Shown: in pieces, positions 1-7,870 of the stretch
Layout: the number at the start of each line of letters is the position of its first letter
How positions within the stretch are numbered: the first letter of the stretch is position 1
Origin: Fusobacteriaceae bacterium UBA2433
GTDB taxonomy: Bacteria > Fusobacteriota > Fusobacteriia > Fusobacteriales > Fusobacteriaceae
DNA length: 24,378 nt
Direction: 5' to 3'
Assembly (NCBI GenBank): GCA_002342785.1
Contig: DDQV01000171.1
Span: 54,256 to 78,633 of the forward strand
Position numbers and translations under genes: made by a program
Notes under the pieces: generated by a model
What the model saw: the letters and a program-made list of their open reading frames with translations, nothing else
What the model was told of the DNA's origin: nothing
Databases searched by the model: none

Positions 1-6
1 TCACTC

Positions 7-39
7 AGTAGCCTTATTTTATGACAAAATTACAGTAAT
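7..39. repeat. 33-bp direct repeat, copy 1
   Basis: Begins AGTAGCCTTATTTT and ends AAATTACAGTAAT. It matches 383-415 over the same 33-bp length with only about five mismatches, all in the central hexamer. The flanks outside the 33 bp do not match. The two copies enclose about 340 bp. Whether they are the ends of a decayed small element or members of a dispersed genomic repeat cannot be decided here. Confidence 0.75.
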
Positions 40-82
40 TTAAAATAATGCTACTATTTCAAGAAAGATTTTTTTCGTGTTA

Positions 83-100
83 ATCTGTGTAATTTGTGAC
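83..100 (+). repeat. 18-bp motif ATCTGTGTAATTTGTGAC, copy 1
   Basis: Matches 138-155 at 16 of 18 positions, with both differences being C/T changes. The copies are 55 bp apart. The wording resembles short interspersed repeats I recall from intergenic regions of several unrelated bacterial genomes, but that resemblance is from memory and was not searched. Confidence 0.6.
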
Positions 101-137
101 TAGGTTTTCTCTTTTTTCTTTGTTAAAATCTGCCTCT

Positions 138-155
138 ATCTGCGTAATCTGTGAC
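138..155 (+). repeat. 18-bp motif ATCTGCGTAATCTGTGAC, copy 2
   Basis: Partner of 83-100, with two transitions between the copies. Both are in direct orientation inside the segment bounded by the 33-bp repeats. The second copy is preceded by a similar short run (CTGCCTCT), so a longer degenerate unit is possible. Confidence 0.6.
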
Positions 156-211
156 AAAAATGTTTTATAGAATATCAATTTCTCCTAAATTTACTAAATT
201 CTCTCTGATTT

Positions 212-377
212 GCCTTTTAAGGGTATCCTAAAAAGTTCCCCTTGTATTTACACACCTAGAAGAGATCTACCCCCTAGAATAAAGCCTTCTACCCCTTGGT
301 ATTATTGGTTTTGAGAGGCGAAATTAGTGAAAAGCTCTAAAGTAGCCTTAGGGGTATCAGAAAGAGCCTTAAGGGTA
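212..377. repeat. Cluster of GCCTTA-GGGTA motifs with C/G runs
   Basis: Three direct motif copies are visible: GCCTTTTAAGGGTA (212-225), GCCTTAGGGGTA (345-356) and GCCTTAAGGGTA (366-377). TCTACCCC occurs twice (266-273 and 288-295), and TACCCCT (290-296) is the reverse complement of AGGGGTA (350-356). AGTAGCCTTA occurs at 341-350 and again inside both 33-bp repeats. The inverted copies could pair in RNA. No function is recognised. Confidence 0.55.
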
Positions 378-382
378 GTATA

Positions 383-415
383 AGTAGCCTTATTTTGCCT
401 TAAAATTACAGTAAT
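383..415. repeat. 33-bp direct repeat, copy 2
   Basis: Second copy of the repeat at 7-39, same orientation, identical in the outer 14 and 13 bases and different only in the middle (GCCTTA-type instead of ATGACA-type sequence). The replacement makes the centre resemble the neighbouring GCCTTA motifs, so local recombination or conversion among these motifs is possible. Confidence 0.75.
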
Positions 416-516
416 CGATAGATGCTTAATAAAGAGATGGAGATATATTTAGAGATAAAATAATATTTATATAGGTAAAAATATTTGGTCTTTAAGATCT
501 AAAAGTTTTAAGTTGT

Positions 517-525
517 TGTGGATAA
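517..525 (-). promoter_or_regulatory. Consensus DnaA-box match
   Basis: TGTGGATAA is the exact reverse complement of the classical DnaA box TTATCCACA. Only one perfect copy was seen in the region, and no dnaA, dnaN or AT-rich unwinding cluster is nearby, so this is a single possible DnaA site rather than an origin. A chance match is plausible. Confidence 0.3.
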
Positions 526-615
526 GAATATTTTTAAGGATAGTAGGAGTAACAATAATTTTTCTATCTAACTTATTTTGCCTTTAGAGATCAAAGAATT
601 GTTAAACCTGTAAAG

Positions 616-644
616 TAGAAAAACATCTCTATTTATGGTATAAT
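616..644 (+). promoter_or_regulatory. Promoter with extended -10 for the dus-mutS-lpt cluster
   Basis: TGGTATAAT at 636-644 is a perfect extended -10 element (TGnTATAAT). A weak -35 candidate, TAGAAA at 616-621, lies at a 17-bp spacer. A start of transcription near 651 would give a leader of about 75 bases before the dus start codon. It is the only good promoter seen before 725, and no obvious promoter follows it before the gap ahead of alaS. Confidence 0.7.
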
Positions 645-666
645 TTCATGATTAAATGGATAATTA

Positions 667-680
667 TGTACTGAAGTACA
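667..680. promoter_or_regulatory. Palindrome, candidate operator
   Basis: TGTACT-GA-AGTACA is a perfect 6-bp inverted repeat around a 2-bp centre. It lies about 16 to 30 bases downstream of the predicted transcription start. This position would suit a repressor that blocks early elongation, or the sequence could fold as a very tight hairpin in the leader. No regulator gene is in the window to pair with it. Confidence 0.35.
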
Positions 681-724
681 ATCTAAAATAAATTATAAAA
701 ATAGTAATAAGAGGTGAAAAAAAT

Positions 725-1681
725 ATGACAAAAATATATATTGCTCCTATGGCAGGAGTTACAGATTATACATATAGAAGAATAATGAGTGAATTTCATC
801 CTGATCTAATGTTTACAGAGATGGTCAGTGTAAATGCAGTAAAGATGGCGAATAAAAAAACAATAGAACAAATGCTTAGATTGCTATCAAATGATGGAGT
901 TCAGATTTTTGGTAGAGAGATAGACATTATGGTAGAGTGTGCTAAATATGTTGAAAGTTTAGGAGTGAAATATATAGATGTAAATATGGGTTGTCCCATG
1001 CCTAAGATAGTAAAAAATGGTTATGGATCTGCTTTATTAGAAGACCCTGAATATATAGAAAAATTAATGACTGCTATAAAAAAATCTTTAAAACCTGAAA
1101 CAAAACTATCTATGAAAATAAGGATAGGATATAAAGAAAATAAAAATCCGATTGAGATAGCTAAGATAGCAGATAAATTAGGTCTTCACCATATTACAGT
1201 TCATGGAAGAACTAGGGAACAGATGTATAATGGAACAGCTAATTGGGATATGATAAGACAGATAAAAGAAGCAGTGTCTATACCTGTTATTGGAAATGGA
1301 GATATATTTTCAGTTGAAGATGCTTTTGAAAAGATTGAGCAATCAAAGGTAGATGGAATAATGTTAGCCCGTGGAATATATGGGAACCCGTGGTTGATTC
1401 AACAAATAAGAGAAAAATTAGAAACTGGAGAAGTAATAACTAAAACAACATATATTGATAAGATAAATATGGCTTTAAAACATATAGAATATATGAAAGA
1501 GGATTATCCTGAAAAACAATTTAATTTTGAAGTGAGAAAACATCTATGTTGGTATCTTAAAGGTGTAACTGGGGGAAATAAGATAAAAAATTTACTTAAC
1601 AAGATAGATAATTATGATGAAATAAGTGGAATATTAATAAGGTTAAAAGAAAAATTAGAAAAATATAATAACGAAATATAA
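725..1681 (+). CDS. dusB: tRNA-dihydrouridine synthase, DusB-like
   Basis: Predicted cytosolic FMN enzyme that reduces specific uridines in the tRNA D-loop to dihydrouridine using NADPH. The 318-residue length is usual for the family. The barrel opens with APMAGVTD at residues 7-14. The strand-4 motif NMGCPMPKI carries the catalytic cysteine at residue 90. HGRTREQMYNG (tRNA/FMN contact region), GNGDI and ARGIYGNPW (phosphate-binding end of the barrel) follow in order. The QIFG motif near residue 60 favours DusB over DusA or DusC. The start is the ATG preceded by AGAGGTG at a normal distance. It is the first gene of a tight cluster, 43 bases ahead of mutS. The family is certain; the exact target uridine is inferred. 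Confidence 0.93.
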   Translation: MTKIYIAPMAGVTDYTYRRIMSEFHPDLMFTEMVSVNAVKMANKKTIEQMLRLLSNDGVQIFGREIDIMVECAKYVESLGVKYIDVNMGCPMPKIVKNGYGSALLEDPEYIEKLMTAIKKSLKPETKLSMKIRIGYKENKNPIEIAKIADKLGLHHITVHGRTREQMYNGTANWDMIRQIKEAVSIPVIGNGDIFSVEDAFEKIEQSKVDGIMLARGIYGNPWLIQQIREKLETGEVITKTTYIDKINMALKHIEYMKEDYPEKQFNFEVRKHLCWYLKGVTGGNKIKNLLNKIDNYDEISGILIRLKEKLEKYNNEI

Positions 1682-1724
1682 AAAATAAAAGAAAGAAAAA
1701 AAATTTAAAGTGAGGTTTATAATA

Positions 1725-4334
1725 ATGAGCAAAGAAACGCCACTCATGAAACAATATAAAGAGATAAAAGAACAAAATCAAGAGAATATCTTATTTTTTA
1801 GATTGGGAGATTTTTATGAGATGTTTTTTGAGGATGCTGTAGTTTGCTCAAAAGAATTAGGAATAACTCTAACTAGTAGAAATAAGGAAAAAGGAAAAAA
1901 TGTTCCATTGGCAGGAGTACCATATCATTCAGCAGCAGGATATATATCAAAATTAGTAGCTAAGGGATATAAGGTAGCTATATGTGAGCAAGTTGAAGCT
2001 GCAAGTGAAGCAAAGGGTCTTGTAAAGAGGGAAGTTATAAAAGTTATTACACCTGGAACAGTTATCGATACAGATTATCTTGATGATAAGAGTAATAACT
2101 ATCTTTTAGGAATAATAATTAGAGAAAATAAAGCAGGGATATCTTATTTAGATATAACTACAGGAGAATTTAAGGTAACTGAATTAGAGGGGAAAGATAT
2201 AATATCTAAAGCTATAAATGAAATATATAAGTTATCCCCTACAGAGATATTAATAGAAAATAGAACGTTAGAAAAATTTAAAGAAGAGTTTGAAGAATAT
2301 AAAAAGATAAATGACGTTGTTATAAATCCTATAAATAAAATAAAGAATGCAGAAGAGATATTAAAAAAATATTTTAATGTGATCTCTTTAGAAAGTTATG
2401 GGATAGATAGAAAGGAGATGGCTATAGAAGCTGGTGGATTTATTTTAGAATATGTATTAGAGTTACATAAACATAATGAACTGCCTATTCAAACAATCTC
2501 TTATGACAACAGAAATAATTATTTAGAGTTAAACCTAGCTACTCAAAAAAATCTAGAATTAGTTCAAAATACAAGGGAAAAAACTAATATAGGAACTCTA
2601 TTATGGGTACTCGATATGTGTAAAACTTCTATGGGGACTAGGATGTTAAAAAAAATGATAAAGAATCCCCTTTTAGATATTAGCGAGATAAAAAAAAGAC
2701 AAGAGGATATAGGTTATTTTATAGATGAAGTTTTGGTCCGTGAAGATGTAAGGGAAGGATTAAAAAGTATCTATGATCTAGAAAGACTCATAGGAAAAAT
2801 AATATTAGGAACTGAAAATGCAAGAGATCTTATAGCAATTAAAAAATCTATAAAGTCATCTTTAGAAGTTATAAAATTTTTGGGAACGAATCAAATGTTT
2901 ACAACTGATATAAAAAAATTAGTAGAGATCTATAATTTAATAGAAACTTCTATAATAGAGGAGCCACCTTTTTCTGTAAGGGAAGGAGGCATGATTAAAA
3001 CTGGTCATAATGAAACTTTAGATAAACTTCATACTATATCTAGATCAGGAAAAAATTATATCTTAGAAATAGAAAAAAAAGAAAAAGAAAAAACAGGGAT
3101 AAAGACTCTAAAGATAAAATATAATAAAGTATTTGGTTATTTCTTAGAAGTTAGTCGTGCCAATTCTGCTTTGGTACCAGAAGAATATATAAGAAAACAA
3201 ACTTTAACTAATGCTGAAAGATATATAACTCCTGAATTAAAGGAATATGAATCGACTATATTAAATGCCAAGGGAAAGATCGAAGGCTTAGAATATGATT
3301 TATTAAAAGAAATATCAAAAAAATTAGTAGGAGAGATAAAACTCCTACAAAAATTAGCCTATGGATTAGCATATGTAGATGTAATTGCATCTTTAGCTGA
3401 TATAGCTACGAAAAATAATTATGTGTGTCCTAAGATCGTAGATGGATATGATTTAGAAATAATAAATGGTCGTCATCCAATTGTAGAAAGATTAATTGTA
3501 GGAGAGGATTATATAAGTAACGATCTTACTTTAGATAAAGAAACTAAATTAATTGTTTTAACAGGACCGAATATGGCAGGTAAATCTACTTATATGAAAC
3601 AAGCTGCCCTTATTATATTAATGGCTCAAATGGGTTCTTATGTGCCAGCAACAAGTGCTACTATAGGAATTGTAGATAAGATATTTACAAGAGTTGGGGC
3701 TAGTGATGATCTAGTGAGTGGACAATCTACATTTATGGTAGAGATGAGTGAAGTAGCAAATATAGTAAATAATGCTACAGATAGATCTTTTGTTATCTTA
3801 GATGAAGTAGGTCGTGGAACTTCTACATTTGATGGATTATCTTTAGCAAGTGCCATAACAGAATATATCCATGATAACTTACACTCTAAAACAATATTTG
3901 CTACTCACTATCATGAGCTGACAGAGTTAGAAAATAAATTAAAATATCTTTCTAATTATAGGATAGAAGTTAGTGAAGCTAACGATGAAGTAGTGTTTCT
4001 TCGTGAGATAGTAAGGGGCGGTGCTGATAAATCTTATGGAATAGAGGTAGCTAGACTTGCTGGATTACCCTCTGAAATATTGGTGAAAGCTAAACAACTT
4101 TTACAAAAATTAGAGACAAAAAAAGCTCTAATTGAGGAAAAAATAGGATCGGAACAAATGTCTTTATTTGGTGGATCCCATATAAAGATAACCAAACCAG
4201 AGATTATAGAACCACAGATGACTATAGGTGAAAAGAAAATTTTAGATGAAATAGCTAAATTAGAAGTAAATAATCTGACACCATTAGATGCTATGATGAA
4301 ATTAAATGAACTTAAACAACTGTTAAATAATTAA
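1725..4334 (+). CDS. mutS: DNA mismatch repair protein MutS
   Basis: Recognises mismatches and small loops in DNA and starts methyl-independent or MutL-dependent repair. The protein has 869 residues, typical for MutS1. The mismatch-wedge motif is FYE at residues 30-32 within RLGDFYEMF. The ATPase end has Walker A GPNMAGKST at 614-622, Walker B with DE at 693-694 followed by GRGTSTFDG, and ATHYHEL after it. The C-terminal tail is a short helical segment. The chosen ATG has AGTGAGG nine bases upstream; an in-frame GTG at 1710 overlaps that site and is unlikely. No mutL is adjacent; instead mutS sits between a tRNA-modification gene and an LPS-export gene, probably in one transcript. No missing catalytic residue was seen. 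Confidence 0.97.
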   Translation: MSKETPLMKQYKEIKEQNQENILFFRLGDFYEMFFEDAVVCSKELGITLTSRNKEKGKNVPLAGVPYHSAAGYISKLVAKGYKVAICEQVEAASEAKGLVKREVIKVITPGTVIDTDYLDDKSNNYLLGIIIRENKAGISYLDITTGEFKVTELEGKDIISKAINEIYKLSPTEILIENRTLEKFKEEFEEYKKINDVVINPINKIKNAEEILKKYFNVISLESYGIDRKEMAIEAGGFILEYVLELHKHNELPIQTISYDNRNNYLELNLATQKNLELVQNTREKTNIGTLLWVLDMCKTSMGTRMLKKMIKNPLLDISEIKKRQEDIGYFIDEVLVREDVREGLKSIYDLERLIGKIILGTENARDLIAIKKSIKSSLEVIKFLGTNQMFTTDIKKLVEIYNLIETSIIEEPPFSVREGGMIKTGHNETLDKLHTISRSGKNYILEIEKKEKEKTGIKTLKIKYNKVFGYFLEVSRANSALVPEEYIRKQTLTNAERYITPELKEYESTILNAKGKIEGLEYDLLKEISKKLVGEIKLLQKLAYGLAYVDVIASLADIATKNNYVCPKIVDGYDLEIINGRHPIVERLIVGEDYISNDLTLDKETKLIVLTGPNMAGKSTYMKQAALIILMAQMGSYVPATSATIGIVDKIFTRVGASDDLVSGQSTFMVEMSEVANIVNNATDRSFVILDEVGRGTSTFDGLSLASAITEYIHDNLHSKTIFATHYHELTELENKLKYLSNYRIEVSEANDEVVFLREIVRGGADKSYGIEVARLAGLPSEILVKAKQLLQKLETKKALIEEKIGSEQMSLFGGSHIKITKPEIIEPQMTIGEKKILDEIAKLEVNNLTPLDAMMKLNELKQLLNN

Positions 4335-4379
4335 TAGTTATAATTTATTAATTGTTGAATTGAAAAAGTGGGAGGGAAT

Positions 4380-7067
4380 ATGCTCAAAAAAATATCATAC
4401 TATATAAGTGCAATATTTTTAATGGTGTTTATCTATTTTAACTATATAAAGGAACCAGAGCAAATAGAGAAAAAAAGCAATGAATCTATGGTAACTTCAA
4501 ATGTTTCTTATGATGTAGAAAATTATCATATAGAAGCAGAGAAACAAGTTGATGATATTCAAAATAATAAAAGAAGTTTTAATAAAGCTATAGCTATATT
4601 TGATGAAATGAGGTTGTCTGGGGATAATGCTTTTGTAGATAGTATGAATAATATCTCTCTAGAAAAAAATATATTAGGAGTATCTAAAAATGGTTGGAAG
4701 ATAGAGGCTGAAAAAGCTAACTATGATCAGAAAACAGATAAGATCTATGCGAATAGTAGAGTTAAGGTCTATAGTGAAGAGAATAACTTTACTCTTTATG
4801 GAAATTCACTTATTACAGATACAAAATTAGAAGATCTAAATTTAAAAGAAGATATAAGAGTAGAAACAAATAAGATGGAGCTCAATGCAGATTTTGCTCA
4901 CTACAATGATCTCACTAAAATTTTAGATATAAAGGAAAATATTAGAGTAAAAAGTAGTAAATTAGGGATGTTGCAAGAAGATGAAGTATTAGGTCATTTT
5001 AAAGAGGCCAGATATGATGGATTAAAGAAAACTCTTCATACCCAAGGTGATTTTGTTATATATTATAAGGGTATAAACCTTAGAGCAGAAGATCTTAAAT
5101 ATGATCAAATAACTGGTGATTTTATTATATCTAAAAATATAATAATAGAATTTGAAAATGGTAATTTAACTGTAGATAAAATAAATTATGTATCTAGTGA
5201 AAATAAATTATATTTTGCAGGACCTGTTAAGGGAAAGAGTGGAGAAACAAATTTTATCGCAGATAATGGTGTTTATAATAATTTGACTGGTATATTAAAA
5301 ATAAATGGAAATATTAAAATTAATAATGATACAGGTAAATTTTTATCTGATAATGGAGAATATAATACTAGAACAGGGGATCTTTACATGACCTCTAAAA
5401 AATTAGTGAGTTATGAAAATTTAGATAGAAAGATAAAAACTAAAGATCTCACTTATAATAATAAAACTAAGAAATTAAAGTTATTAAATGATTATAACTA
5501 TAGGGACAATACCTATCAGAGTATAGGAAAGGAACTTTATTATGATGATGAAACAAAAATTGGAAAGATTATCGATGGAACTTTTAAAGGGAATAAAATT
5601 GATGGACAAGCTAACAAGATAGATTTTAACTTAGAAGAAAAATCATATATATTTTCAGAAAATGCTAAAGTTATCTATAATGATTCTACTTTAAAGGGTC
5701 AAAAAATAAATATAGATAATCTCAATAAAAAAATCTATATCTATGGTAAATATACAATTTATAATCCTAAAGATAAGATAACTTTTTATGGAGAAGATGC
5801 TGAGTATAATATGGATACTGGAGATTTAATTTCTAAAGATATAGTAAAAGTAGTTCAAGATAAAAAAATTATGACTGGAGAAAATTTAACTTATAATTCT
5901 AACACAGGTCTTGGAGATATAGAAAAAAATATAGTTATTATAAATGAAGATAGATCTAAGATCACAGGAGATAGAGCAAAGTTTAAGATCAATGATTATG
6001 CAGAAATCATAGGAAATTTAAAGATGATTACAGAAGATGCCACACTCTATGCTAACCGTGGTAGATATATATATGCTGAGAAAAAAATAGAGATACCTGA
6101 TAATATTAAAATAATTTCTAAAGATGGAAATATAACTATGAATGATGGAACTTATTTTATTTCAGAGAAAATGATAAAAGCTAAAAACTTTAATGGAATA
6201 AGTGGCGATAGAAAAGCATCTGGAAATGAAGTGAACTACTTTATAAAAAGACAGGTTGTTCAATTAAATAAAGATGTAGTAATAGAAAATCCTAGGATGA
6301 AATTTATAGGAAGTGAGGTAGAATATTCATTTTTAACAGATGATATTTATACTTCAAAAAAATATAGGATATATTATAAAAATTATATCATATATGGCGA
6401 AACTGTCAGTGGAAATATGAAAAGTGAGATCTTAAACGGAAGTAAAGTGAATTTAAAATCATCTGCAGGTGAGGAACTTTATGGAGACTTTATGTTTGGA
6501 GATCTAAAAAATAAACAGATTGATTTAGATGGAAATATACGTGCTCTTGCTTTTAATATAGATAAGAAAACACAGAAAAAAGAACCTGTTAAGATAAGAG
6601 GCGATACAATTAAGATATTTTTATATGAAAATGAAAAAAAAGAACTGTCTATTTCAAGATTTGAACTAAAGAAAAATAGTATCTATGAGTATAGAGATAT
6701 GACTCTTTATTCAGATTATATGGAAGTCGATCTAATTAAAAAATTAGCTTTAGGACGTTATGGAAATCATTTGAATATAAATGGTATGACAGATATTAAA
6801 TCTGAGATCATGGAGATTGATATGAATGAAGAGATAGTAAATCTTATAAATAATGTGGAATTTAAAAATATTGATAAAGATGGAAAAATAACTACTGCAT
6901 CATCTAACAAAGGAAAGATCTTTAATAAAACTAAGATCTCTGAGCTACGAGAAGATGTGATGGTTGATACAATAGAAAATCATATTGAAGCTGATTATGT
7001 AAAATATTATATAGAAACAGGGATATTAAATGCAGAAGGAAATGTAAGAATAGATTATAAAAAGTAA
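4380..7067 (+). CDS. Long LptC/LptA (OstA)-like periplasmic LPS-transport protein
   Basis: The predicted product has 895 residues: a single N-terminal membrane anchor (about residues 5-25) followed by one long, Lys/Asn/Asp-rich, beta-repeat periplasmic part. From about residue 105 (W-K-I-E-A-E-K-A) it resembles LptC. Onward there are at least 20 units with an aromatic-Asn-x-x-Thr-Gly type anchor (for example VYNNLTG, EYNTRTG, TYNNKTK, EYNMDTG, TYNSNTG) spaced about 29-31 residues apart, as expected of OstA/LptA jellyroll repeats. E. coli LptC and LptA are each under 200 residues, so this is several times longer. The gene immediately precedes lptB. The start is the ATG after GGAGGG; an upstream GTG lies in that binding site. 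The role in moving LPS from the inner to the outer membrane is inferred from the family and the neighbour. A distinct OstA-family protein is the alternative. Confidence 0.85.
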   Translation: MLKKISYYISAIFLMVFIYFNYIKEPEQIEKKSNESMVTSNVSYDVENYHIEAEKQVDDIQNNKRSFNKAIAIFDEMRLSGDNAFVDSMNNISLEKNILGVSKNGWKIEAEKANYDQKTDKIYANSRVKVYSEENNFTLYGNSLITDTKLEDLNLKEDIRVETNKMELNADFAHYNDLTKILDIKENIRVKSSKLGMLQEDEVLGHFKEARYDGLKKTLHTQGDFVIYYKGINLRAEDLKYDQITGDFIISKNIIIEFENGNLTVDKINYVSSENKLYFAGPVKGKSGETNFIADNGVYNNLTGILKINGNIKINNDTGKFLSDNGEYNTRTGDLYMTSKKLVSYENLDRKIKTKDLTYNNKTKKLKLLNDYNYRDNTYQSIGKELYYDDETKIGKIIDGTFKGNKIDGQANKIDFNLEEKSYIFSENAKVIYNDSTLKGQKINIDNLNKKIYIYGKYTIYNPKDKITFYGEDAEYNMDTGDLISKDIVKVVQDKKIMTGENLTYNSNTGLGDIEKNIVIINEDRSKITGDRAKFKINDYAEIIGNLKMITEDATLYANRGRYIYAEKKIEIPDNIKIISKDGNITMNDGTYFISEKMIKAKNFNGISGDRKASGNEVNYFIKRQVVQLNKDVVIENPRMKFIGSEVEYSFLTDDIYTSKKYRIYYKNYIIYGETVSGNMKSEILNGSKVNLKSSAGEELYGDFMFGDLKNKQIDLDGNIRALAFNIDKKTQKKEPVKIRGDTIKIFLYENEKKELSISRFELKKNSIYEYRDMTLYSDYMEVDLIKKLALGRYGNHLNINGMTDIKSEIMEIDMNEEIVNLINNVEFKNIDKDGKITTASSNKGKIFNKTKISELREDVMVDTIENHIEADYVKYYIETGILNAEGNVRIDYKK

Positions 7068-7076
7068 GGAGGAAAT

Positions 7077-7802
7077 TTGAAAAGTATAATTGCTCAAAAT
7101 TTATGTAAAAGTTATAAAAAAAGAAAAGTTGTAAATAAAATAAGTTTAGAAGTACATAAGGGTGAGATCGTTGGGCTTTTAGGGCCTAATGGAGCAGGAA
7201 AAACTACTACTTTTTATATGATTACAGGGATTGTAAAGCCTGAATCTGGAAAAGTTTTTTTCAACGAACAAGATATAACTGATTATCCCATGCATAAAAG
7301 AGCGAATATGGGGATTGGATATCTAGCTCAAGAACCATCTATATTTAGAGATCTCAGTGTAGAAGATAATATTTTGGCTGTATTAGAGATGAAAAAGATA
7401 GATAAAGAGGAAAGAATTAAGATAAAAGATGATTTGTTGAAAGAATTTAAGCTTACCCATGTGGAGAAATCCATGGGTTATTCCCTTTCAGGGGGAGAAA
7501 GAAGAAGAGTTGAGATAGCTAGAACAATAGCCAATAATCCAGATTTTATTTTATTAGATGAACCTTTTGCTGGTGTAGATCCAATAGCTGTAGAAGATAT
7601 TCAAGAGATAATAAGATATTTAAAAAAAAGAGGATTAGGTATTTTGATTACAGATCATAGTGTAAGAGAAACACTTGGAATTACTGATAGAGCTTATGTC
7701 ATGGCTGAAGGTGAACTTTTAATAAGTGGATCTCCAGAGGAGATAGCTAACGATAAAAGAGCAAGAAAAATCTATTTGGGAGAAGGATTTAAATTAGATT
7801 AG
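7077..7802 (+). CDS. lptB: LPS export ABC transporter ATP-binding protein LptB
   Basis: Cytoplasmic ATPase that, with LptF and LptG, powers extraction of LPS from the inner membrane. The 241-residue protein has Walker A GPNGAGKTT at 36-44, the signature LSGGERRR near 134-141, Walker B ILLDEPFAGVDP near 160-171 and the switch histidine in TDHSVRE near 194. PNMGIGYLAQEPSIF-type Q-loop wording and GEGFKLD at the C-terminus are typical of LptB rather than of amino-acid importers. The start codon is TTG, with AAGGAGG four bases upstream and overlapping the previous stop codon, so translation is probably coupled. Its partners LptF and LptG lie about 8 kb downstream in another transcript. Confidence 0.95.
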   Translation: MKSIIAQNLCKSYKKRKVVNKISLEVHKGEIVGLLGPNGAGKTTTFYMITGIVKPESGKVFFNEQDITDYPMHKRANMGIGYLAQEPSIFRDLSVEDNILAVLEMKKIDKEERIKIKDDLLKEFKLTHVEKSMGYSLSGGERRRVEIARTIANNPDFILLDEPFAGVDPIAVEDIQEIIRYLKKRGLGILITDHSVRETLGITDRAYVMAEGELLISGSPEEIANDKRARKIYLGEGFKLD

Positions 7803-7828
7803 GTTATCTGATTTTTAATCACTAGATA

Positions 7829-7837
7829 TGATATAAT
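7829..7837 (+). promoter_or_regulatory. Extended -10 promoter for alaS
   Basis: TGATATAAT is a perfect TGnTATAAT element. No good -35 hexamer is found 16-18 bases upstream, which fits an extended -10 promoter. Transcription would start near 7844, giving a leader of about 70 bases. No T-box antiterminator sequence is present in that leader. Confidence 0.6.
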
Positions 7838-7842
7838 GAAAA

Positions 7843-7870
7843 TTAAGGAAAATAAAAATGAAATCCTTAA
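7843..7870 (+). promoter_or_regulatory. Leader hairpin covering an SD-like site ahead of alaS
   Basis: TTAAGGA (7843-7849) and TCCTTAA (7864-7870) are perfect 7-bp complements around a 14-base loop. The left arm contains AAGGA, a Shine-Dalgarno-like sequence eight bases before the ATG at 7858, so folding would hide that site. Thermal stability is modest because the stem is AT-rich. A regulatory role is inferred only. Confidence 0.35.

Larger units (their letters stand above)
1..724. other. Long non-coding, repeat-rich region upstream of dus
   Basis: I see no credible gene in this stretch: no long reading frame with a ribosome binding site, no tRNA-like cloverleaf and no transposase remnant. 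It holds a 33-bp direct repeat pair (7-39 and 383-415), a second repeat pair (83-100 and 138-155), several copies of a GCCTTA..GGGTA motif, and C/G runs between about 238 and 377 that stand out in an AT-rich background. A consensus DnaA-box match lies at 517-525. The right end carries the promoter (636-644), a palindrome (667-680) and the ribosome binding site of the dus gene. The left flank is outside the window, so the upstream neighbour is unknown. Confidence 0.7.

Noticed and set aside
238..300. tRNA or other structured RNA gene suggested by the local G+C rise
   Set aside because: No cloverleaf, no GGTTCGA-type T-loop and no CCA end could be found.
1..415. CRISPR array
   Set aside because: The 33-bp repeat occurs only twice, about 340 bp apart, with no regular spacers and no cas genes.
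517..525. Replication origin
   Set aside because: Only one DnaA-box match, no clustered boxes and no dnaA, dnaN or rpmH nearby.
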